Positions 1 to 3,800 of a DNA stretch of 5,786 bases are shown piece after piece (position 1 is the stretch's first letter; the number at the start of each line of letters is the position of its first letter). The notes under the pieces were generated by a model. It worked only from the letters and a program-made list of their open reading frames with translations, was not told the origin of the DNA and made no database searches. The position numbers and the translations under genes were made by a program. Origin of the DNA: Cytophagales bacterium (GTDB taxonomy: Bacteria; Bacteroidota; Bacteroidia; Cytophagales; Cyclobacteriaceae); contig JAJCYL010000511.1 of assembly GCA_029262955.1 (NCBI GenBank), positions 1 to 5,786 of the forward strand. Direction: 5' to 3'.

Positions 1-71
1 GTGCCGAAAGTCACCTGATTTAAGGATCTCTCAATGTTGTAGCTGGGGCAGAACCGACACATAATATAAAA
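1..71. other. Unassigned left-edge sequence
   Basis: No gene can be supported here. The + strand has one short open stretch (frame 2) that ends at a TAA at 62-64. The - strand has an ATG at 60-62 whose frame stays open to the window edge for about 20 codons, with a Cys-rich start (MCRFCPSYN). Neither is long enough to judge, and neither resembles a family I know. The segment borders the repeat tract and may be its outer part or another dispersed repeat. Nothing in it looks like tRNA or rRNA. Confidence 0.3.
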
Positions 72-107
72 CGTCATTCCTGCGCAGGCAGGAATCTCCA
101 CAAAGAG
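72..107. repeat. Palindromic arm, copy 1
   Basis: CGTCATTCC is followed by a perfect 8-bp inverted repeat: ATTCCTGC (76-83), loop GCAG (84-87), GCAGGAAT (88-95). It continues with CTCCACAAAGAG to 107. The same string recurs at 279-314 with a GGAG loop. As DNA or RNA it would form a short stable hairpin. It looks like half of a REP/MITE-like palindromic element, because the matching right arm (GGAATGACG) is missing here. Confidence 0.75.
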
Positions 108-142
108 CAGTGAGTAAAGGGGAAATGAGATTTAATATTTAG

Positions 143-163
143 GATTTATGATTTATGATTTAT
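143..163 (+). repeat. GATTTAT heptamer array, 3 units
   Basis: Three perfect head-to-tail GATTTAT units are followed by GATAG. A decayed unit precedes them (GATTTAATATTTAG, about 129-142). The equivalent array in unit B has four units, so the array has changed length by one whole 7-bp step. Confidence 0.9.
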
Positions 164-193
164 GATAGAAAAAGTAAGAAATAAGGAAATGTC

Positions 194-214
194 GAACAAC
201 GAACACCGAACACC
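194..214 (+). repeat. GAACAMC heptamer array, 3 units
   Basis: GAACAAC followed by two GAACACC units, head to tail, directly before GAATTTGG. Unit B has a single GAACACC at the same point (406-412). Confidence 0.85.
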
Positions 215-278
215 GAATTTGGAAGTCTGCTGAGGCGCAAGGCACCAATGACAGGATATGTGTTATCATGAACTATAT

Positions 279-314
279 CGTCATTCCTGCGGAGGCAGGA
301 ATCTCCACAAAGAG
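279..314. repeat. Palindromic arm, copy 2
   Basis: This has the same sequence as the arm at 72-107 apart from the loop. The perfect 8-bp stem is ATTCCTGC (283-290) with GCAGGAAT (295-302) around loop GGAG (291-294), then CTCCACAAAGAG to 314. A short right-arm remnant, AGATTCCCCG, follows at 331-340 and then stops abruptly at the heptamer cassette. Confidence 0.75.
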
Positions 315-347
315 TTAGTAGAAATATCATAGATTCCCCGAAAATGA

Positions 348-375
348 GATTTATGATTTATGATTTATGATTTAT
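348..375 (+). repeat. GATTTAT heptamer array, 4 units
   Basis: Four perfect head-to-tail GATTTAT units are followed by GATAG and the same spacer as in unit A. This is the longer allele of the array at 143-163. Confidence 0.9.
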
Positions 376-477
376 GATAGAAAAAGTAAGAAATAAGGAA
401 ATGACGAACACCGAATTTGGAAGTCTGCTGAGGCGCAAGGCGCCAATGACAGCATTATGTGTTATCAAGAATTAAAT

Positions 478-562
478 CGTCATTCCTGCGGAGGCGGAAA
501 TCTGTATTAATGTGTTACCTCTGGGAGATTCCCCGGTCTCCTCTCGACGCCGTGGAATGACG
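478..562. repeat. Complete 85-bp palindromic element, copy 3
   Basis: The outer ends are a perfect 9-bp inverted repeat: CGTCATTCC (478-486) and GGAATGACG (554-562). Inside, AATCT (499-503) can pair with AGATT (526-530). A separate hairpin is possible from GGAGA (524-528) and TCTCC (537-541) with an 8-nt loop. The inner 8-bp stem of copies 1 and 2 is degraded here by two mismatches (482-489 with 494-501). This copy lacks the heptamer cassette, so it may show the uninterrupted form of the element. It begins 10 bp past the tyrA stop codon, so the hairpins could help end tyrA transcription. There is no T-tract, so it is not a standard intrinsic terminator. Confidence 0.7.
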
Positions 563-572
563 AGTTAAATAG

Positions 573-1451
573 TTAAGACTTCTCCTTCTCTAGGTATAGA
601 CCCAACTGCTGAATCAGGTGGTCCGACAGCTTAGCGTCGTCTTTATTCCCTTCAAAGAAGGGCTGCATTTCTTTTACATAATTCTCGAAGCCATTTCGAT
701 CCTTATGCTCTATCAACTGCATCAAATGATCTACTTCATCCTTAAACATCTCAATCACTTTTCTGACGTATCGATTGTACATCTGGATATCTGCATATAG
801 TCGTGGATTTTGCAGCGCATATCTGGTCAGAAAAATAATAAAGATTCGATAGGTGGGAGAGGATAAATCTTTGACCAAGTCAAGGTTCGGAGCGAACCTT
901 GCCAGCGTTTTAGCACTAACGAACAGATTAAAATGGTTGAGACCTTGAATTACCCCCATCAACTTATCGTGGGCTATATAGTCAATGTCGTGGATGGTAG
1001 CCTTTTGGTTTAAGAGCAATTGCCTGAGTTGCTCTTCATAGTCATCAGGAAATTTATCATTGAAAGTGAAAGTGAACACCTGTCCATCCAATGAAACGAT
1101 GCTTTGAGAAAACATCGGATGAATAGACAAGTACCTGGCTTGAACACTGGAATTACTCTTTTTTAGCGCCTGATATTTTTCAATCAAAAACTGTTTAACA
1201 CTGCATACATCTATTAATAACTTCTGATCAAGGTGTGCATAGATTTCCTCCATAACCTCTGCTATAAAGGCAATAGGGGTGGCCAATATGATGACGTCCA
1301 CATCTTGAACAAGTGAAACATTATTGGAATATTGAGAATGTTCATCCTTTGAAGAAAAACTTACTATATATCCATTCTCCTGGAGAAATTTCACCCACCA
1401 GCTACCCATTCCTGAACTCCCACCAATTACACCAAATTTTAAATCCTTCAC
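573..1451 (-). CDS. tyrA: Prephenate (or arogenate) dehydrogenase, TyrA family
   Basis: This is probably the cytoplasmic NAD(P)-dependent enzyme that oxidatively decarboxylates prephenate (or arogenate) in tyrosine synthesis. Length is 292 aa. The N-terminal Rossmann fold shows IGGSSGMG (9-16) and then the strand VDVIILATPI (51-60). DVCSVK lies at 81-86. HPMF (111-114) carries the likely catalytic His111. QGLNHF (169-174) matches the family QxxxHF motif, with His173. LSSPTYR followed by QNPRLYADIQM (197-224) is a strong TyrA signature; Arg202 is a candidate substrate-carboxylate ligand. There is no fused chorismate mutase and no ACT domain, so feedback by tyrosine through ACT is unlikely. The GGSSGMGSWWVKFL start resembles archaeal-type TyrA. 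The start is GTG: the ATG 5 nt upstream (1454-1456) is out of frame and stops at once, and the frame closes upstream at 1485-1487. It is divergent from fmt. Prephenate versus arogenate preference cannot be read here. Confidence 0.9.
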   Translation of the reverse strand: MKDLKFGVIGGSSGMGSWWVKFLQENGYIVSFSSKDEHSQYSNNVSLVQDVDVIILATPIAFIAEVMEEIYAHLDQKLLIDVCSVKQFLIEKYQALKKSNSSVQARYLSIHPMFSQSIVSLDGQVFTFTFNDKFPDDYEEQLRQLLLNQKATIHDIDYIAHDKLMGVIQGLNHFNLFVSAKTLARFAPNLDLVKDLSSPTYRIFIIFLTRYALQNPRLYADIQMYNRYVRKVIEMFKDEVDHLMQLIEHKDRNGFENYVKEMQPFFEGNKDDAKLSDHLIQQLGLYLEKEKS

Positions 1452-1461
1452 GCCATATATT

Positions 1462-1493
1462 ATTGAGCCGCCAAAAGTATCAGCTTATGATTG
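1462..1493 (+). promoter_or_regulatory. Candidate fmt-folA-SDR promoter (weak)
   Basis: TATGATTG (1486-1493) differs from TAnnTTTG at one position. ATTG (1462-1465) lies 20 bp upstream, at the right distance for the -33 box. The leader would be about 30 nt before the ATG at 1528. The site interleaves with the opposing tyrA promoter, so the two could compete for RNA polymerase. The match is weak, but the intergenic space is only 76 bp. Confidence 0.3.
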
Positions 1494-1504
1494 TTGAAAA
1501 AACA
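1472..1504 (-). promoter_or_regulatory. Candidate tyrA promoter, Bacteroidota type
   Basis: Read on the - strand, TACTTTTG (1479 down to 1472) matches the Bacteroidota -7 consensus TAnnTTTG exactly. A T-rich stretch (TGTTTTTTC, 1504 to 1496) lies 16-21 bp upstream, where the -33 TTTG box is expected, but it is not a clean match. Transcription would start near 1466, giving a leader of about 15 nt before the GTG at 1451, with no visible Shine-Dalgarno. Many tyrosine genes are regulated, but I see no operator or leader peptide. Confidence 0.5.
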
Positions 1505-1527
1505 TCTGACCGACTTAAGTTCGCAAG

Positions 1528-2439
1528 ATGAAGGAATTGAGGGTCGTATTTATGGGTACTCCCGAGTTCGCAGTGGCCTCGCTAAAAGAACTAGTTGAAA
1601 ACCAAGTCAATGTCGTTGGGGTGATTACTGCACCAGACAAACCAAAAGGACGCGGCAAGCAATTAGGCACCTCCCCTGTTAAGGAGTACGCCCTTTCTCA
1701 AAACCTGAATATTCTTCAACCCACAAATCTCAAAAATGAGGAATTCGTTGAAGCCCTCCGATCTCTGAACGCCAACCTGCAAATCGTGGTCGCTTTCCGT
1801 ATGCTACCAGAAGTGGTCTGGAACATGCCGGAAATTGGTACTTTCAACCTCCATGCCTCACTCCTTCCCCAATACAGAGGTGCAGCACCCATAAACTGGG
1901 CCATAATTAATGGTGAAACAGAGACCGGGGTCACCACTTTTTTTCTTCAGCACGAAATAGATACAGGTAGCGTCATTTTACAAGAAAGAGAACCAATACA
2001 TGGGGAAGATTCAGTCGGATCTCTATATGAAAGGTTGATGCTGAAAGGTGCAATACTGGTACTCAAAACAGTTCGTGCCATCGAAAATGACAGCTATACA
2101 CTTTCTCCTCAAAATGAAACGGCAGAACTTAGAGAAGCACCAAAAATATTCAAAGAAACTTGTCGTATCAATTGGGATCAGCCGACAAAAAGGGTTTATA
2201 ATTTCATCAGTGGGTTGTCTCCATATCCGTGTGCATGGACGACCCTTGAAGATAAAAACTTAAAAGTCTATAGTTCTAAGGTGTCGGAAAAAGAGATTCC
2301 GACCGGTCAATACAATTCAGACCACAAGACCTATTTAAGATTTGGCTGTTCATCCGGATCTATCGATATCTTAGAACTGCAGTTAGAAGGGAAAAAACGA
2401 ATGGCTACCACTGAATTCCTTAAAGGTTATAAGATATGA
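1528..2439 (+). CDS. fmt: Methionyl-tRNA formyltransferase
   Basis: Fmt transfers the formyl group of 10-formyl-tetrahydrofolate to initiator Met-tRNA in the cytoplasm. Length is 303 aa, close to the usual 310-315. The N-terminal formyltransferase fold begins MKELRVVFMGTPEFAV. The tRNA-contacting loop region is APDKPKGRGKQLGTSPVK (35-52). The core motif NLHASLLPQYRGAAPI (107-122) holds Asn107 and His109, and Asp145 lies in HEIDTG; these are the expected catalytic trio (Asn108, His110, Asp146 in E. coli). The C-terminal domain starts near APKIFKE (204-210), with INWDQPTKRVYNFISGLSPYP (214-234) and the closing LQLEGKKRM...FLKGYK. The ATG at 1528 gives the normal family N-terminus, with no Shine-Dalgarno. 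It is first in a cluster and its TGA overlaps the folA ATG. No usual partner such as def (peptide deformylase) is visible in the window. Confidence 0.97.
   Translation: MKELRVVFMGTPEFAVASLKELVENQVNVVGVITAPDKPKGRGKQLGTSPVKEYALSQNLNILQPTNLKNEEFVEALRSLNANLQIVVAFRMLPEVVWNMPEIGTFNLHASLLPQYRGAAPINWAIINGETETGVTTFFLQHEIDTGSVILQEREPIHGEDSVGSLYERLMLKGAILVLKTVRAIENDSYTLSPQNETAELREAPKIFKETCRINWDQPTKRVYNFISGLSPYPCAWTTLEDKNLKVYSSKVSEKEIPTGQYNSDHKTYLRFGCSSGSIDILELQLEGKKRMATTEFLKGYKI
2436..2439 (+). promoter_or_regulatory. ATGA stop-start overlap, fmt/folA
   Basis: The fmt stop TGA (2437-2439) and the folA start ATG (2436-2438) share bases. No Shine-Dalgarno is obvious before the ATG (TTATAAGAT), so folA is likely translated by ribosomes finishing fmt. 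Confidence 0.85.
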
Positions 2440-2942
2440 TCGTCTCAATGATAGCAGCAGTGGCTGAAAATTTGGTAATCGGTAAAGACAACGATCTGGT
2501 TTGGAGTCTACCCGATGACATGAAGTACTTCATGCAGACTACCAGTGGTCATCCTGTGATCATGGGTCGAAAGAACTATGACTCTATCCCGGTTAGGTTT
2601 AGACCATTAAAAAATCGTACGAATATCATTGTAACCAGAAATGCATCTTACCGAGCGGAAGATTGTCCGGATTGCATTATCGTCAACTCAATAGAGGATG
2701 CATTGACTTCCGCCAAGAAGGAGAACAAAGAGATATTTATTATTGGCGGTGGTCAGATTTATGAATTGGCACTTCCCTTGGCAAATCGACTTTACCTAAC
2801 AGAAATTAAGAGCTCATTTGAAGGAGACGCTTTCTTTCCGGCCATTGATAAATCCGTTTGGAAGGAAGTCTCCCGGAAAAAGCACTACAAAGATGAACGA
2901 CATAATCAGGAGTTTGATTTCGTCATTTATAAGAGAGTATGA
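2436..2942 (+). CDS. folA: Dihydrofolate reductase
   Basis: FolA reduces dihydrofolate to tetrahydrofolate with NADPH in the cytoplasm. Length is 168 aa, normal for chromosomal DHFR. It shows MIAAVAENLVIGKDNDLVW (5-23, with Trp23 and the substrate-gating loop), SLPDDMKYF (24-32, with Asp28 as the catalytic acid by its LPxD position), VIMGRKNYDSIP (41-52), the strand NIIVTRN (63-69), the NADPH loop IIGGGQIYE (102-110), LTEI (121-124) and GDAFFP (130-135). Asn47 replaces the Thr usual in the GRxT motif that contacts NADPH. I think GRKN is a recurrent natural variant rather than a defect. The ATG at 2436 overlaps the fmt TGA as ATGA, and gives the classic short N-terminus. An in-frame ATG at codon 5 is less likely, because it would trim the first beta-strand. 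Adjacency to fmt fits shared folate chemistry. Confidence 0.97.
   Translation: MIVSMIAAVAENLVIGKDNDLVWSLPDDMKYFMQTTSGHPVIMGRKNYDSIPVRFRPLKNRTNIIVTRNASYRAEDCPDCIIVNSIEDALTSAKKENKEIFIIGGGQIYELALPLANRLYLTEIKSSFEGDAFFPAIDKSVWKEVSRKKHYKDERHNQEFDFVIYKRV
2939..2942 (+). promoter_or_regulatory. ATGA stop-start overlap, folA/SDR
   Basis: The folA stop TGA (2940-2942) overlaps the SDR ATG (2939-2941). The upstream AAGAGAG (2931-2937) is purine-rich but only 1 nt from the ATG, too close to act as a normal ribosome binding site. Termination-reinitiation is therefore the likely mechanism. Confidence 0.85.
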
Positions 2943-3742
2943 AATCCCTGAAGGATAAAGTTATTTGGATTACAGGTGCTTCCTCCGGCATCGGTGAAGC
3001 ATTAGTCTATGAGCTTCAACACCATGGCGCAAGACTGATACTTTCTGCCAGGAGACAAGAACTTCTTGAACAGGTAAAGGGTAATTGTTTAATAGAGCAT
3101 CACAACAATATTTCCGTTCTCAATTTAGATCTTGCTAATCCTAGCAGTTTAAAGAAAAAAACTGAGGATGCGATTAACCAATTCGGAAGAGTAGATATCC
3201 TGATTAACAATGGTGGGATTAGCCAAAGAGATAGCGCCATGAATACGACCATAGAAGTAGATAGACGGATTATGGAAGTTAATTATTTCGGTTCCATCTC
3301 CCTATCAAAGCATTTGATGCCACATATGCTGCAAAACACTTCTGGCCATCACGTCATTATCAGTAGTGCTGTAGGAATTATCAGCACTCCATTGAGGTCC
3401 GCTTACTCGGCCTCCAAACATGCGCTACACGGCTTTTACGACGCCTTCAGGGCAGAACATCATAAGGACAATATAAAGGTGACCATGGTATGCCCTGGGT
3501 ATATTAAAACCAATATCTCGTACAATGCTTTACTAGGTGATGGCTCATTTCAGAATAAAATGGATGAAGGTCAAGCCAATGGCATCTCAGCAGGCACCTG
3601 CGCACAAAGAATAATTAAAGCTATCCGTAAAGAGAAAGAAGAGGTTTATATAGGAGGAGCAAAGGAAGTTTTTGGGATATACACCAAACGCTTATTTCCC
3701 AGCCTCTTTTCAAAACTTATTACAAAAATGAAGGTTACTTAA
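2939..3742 (+). CDS. Short-chain dehydrogenase/reductase, classical SDR, substrate unknown
   Basis: This is an NAD(P)(H)-dependent oxidoreductase of 267 aa. The Rossmann cofactor motif is TGASSGIG (12-19). SARR (36-39), with basic residues after the second strand, suggests NADP(H) preference. NNGG (90-93) stands for the usual NNAG. Catalytic residues are Asn115 (MEVNYFG), Ser143 (IISSAVG), Tyr156 and Lys160 (YSASK); PGYIKT (186-191) follows. The 13-residue Ser-to-Tyr spacing and the LFPSLFSKLITKMKVT-like tail resemble DHRS7/11-beta-HSD-like bacterial SDRs. No signal peptide or clear membrane anchor is seen; the C-terminal helix is amphipathic and basic. The start ATG overlaps the folA TGA (ATGA, 2939-2942), so translation is probably coupled. 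Its link to folate metabolism is unknown. Pteridine reductases are also SDRs, but their TGxxxRxG cofactor motif is absent, so that role is not supported. Confidence 0.93.
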   Translation: MKSLKDKVIWITGASSGIGEALVYELQHHGARLILSARRQELLEQVKGNCLIEHHNNISVLNLDLANPSSLKKKTEDAINQFGRVDILINNGGISQRDSAMNTTIEVDRRIMEVNYFGSISLSKHLMPHMLQNTSGHHVIISSAVGIISTPLRSAYSASKHALHGFYDAFRAEHHKDNIKVTMVCPGYIKTNISYNALLGDGSFQNKMDEGQANGISAGTCAQRIIKAIRKEKEEVYIGGAKEVFGIYTKRLFPSLFSKLITKMKVT

Positions 3743-3800
3743 GCCTATAAACCACGATATATAAATAACTTTAGATTTATTAGAATTTTGTGTGAGTTGA
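3743..3800 (+). other. Short AT-rich gap between SDR and protease
   Basis: The gap is 58 bp with no clear hairpin or T-tract terminator. Two one-mismatch relatives of the TAnnTTTG box are present, TAACTTTA (3766-3773) and GAATTTTG (3783-3790), neither with a convincing TTTG box upstream. A separate weak promoter for the protease is possible but unproven, and read-through from the upstream cluster cannot be excluded. Confidence 0.35.

Larger units (their letters stand above)
72..278. repeat. Composite tandem repeat, unit A (207 bp)
   Basis: This is the first of two adjacent, closely similar composite units. In order it contains a palindromic arm (72-107), a short linker, three GATTTAT heptamers (143-163), a near-invariant spacer (164-191), three GAACAMC heptamers (194-214), and a shared block from GAATTTGG through CCAATGACAG (215-254) and TGTTATCA (261-268). 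The match to unit B runs almost its full length; most of the difference is heptamer copy number. It is non-coding on both strands. Similar modules are, from memory, dispersed in Bacteroidota genomes; I could not check this. Confidence 0.85.
279..477. repeat. Composite tandem repeat, unit B (199 bp)
   Basis: This is the second copy of the composite unit, with the same module order as 72-278. It has a palindromic arm (279-314), four GATTTAT heptamers (348-375), the same spacer to about 403, only one GAACACC heptamer (406-412), and the shared GAATTTGG to CCAATGACAG block (413-452). It differs from unit A by +1 GATTTAT, -2 GAACAMC and a few small indels, which together account for the 8-bp length difference. 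It also keeps a 10-nt piece, AGATTCCCCG (331-340), identical to the right arm of the palindrome at 478-562 (526-535). Confidence 0.85.

Noticed and set aside
1..62. Partial - strand gene starting at the ATG at 60-62
   Set aside because: Only about 20 codons are visible, with no family resemblance, so it is not annotated as a gene.
72..562. CRISPR array
   Set aside because: There are only two or three copies at about 200-bp period. The 'spacers' are themselves repeated and contain microsatellites, and no cas gene is present.
618..800. Short + strand ORF inside tyrA
   Set aside because: It is antisense to a strongly supported TyrA coding frame, and its translation has no recognisable family pattern.
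1452..1527. Riboswitch (for example tetrahydrofolate type) upstream of fmt
   Set aside because: The whole gap is 76 bp and must also hold the divergent promoters. I see no paired structure of adequate size.
1313..1531. + strand ORF running from the tyrA 5' part to the fmt start
   Set aside because: Most of it is antisense to tyrA and its product is unrecognisable. It ends at 1531 overlapping the fmt ATG, which looks like chance.
1716..1937. - strand ORF inside fmt
   Set aside because: It is a shadow of the conserved NLHASLLP-containing frame of Fmt, with no promoter or family resemblance.
2048..2263. Alternative-frame + ORF inside fmt
   Set aside because: It overlaps the well-conserved C-terminal part of Fmt in another frame.
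2939..3742. Pteridine reductase (folate-linked SDR)
   Set aside because: The cofactor motif is TGASSGIG rather than the TGxxxRxG form typical of pteridine reductases. Operon context alone is not enough.
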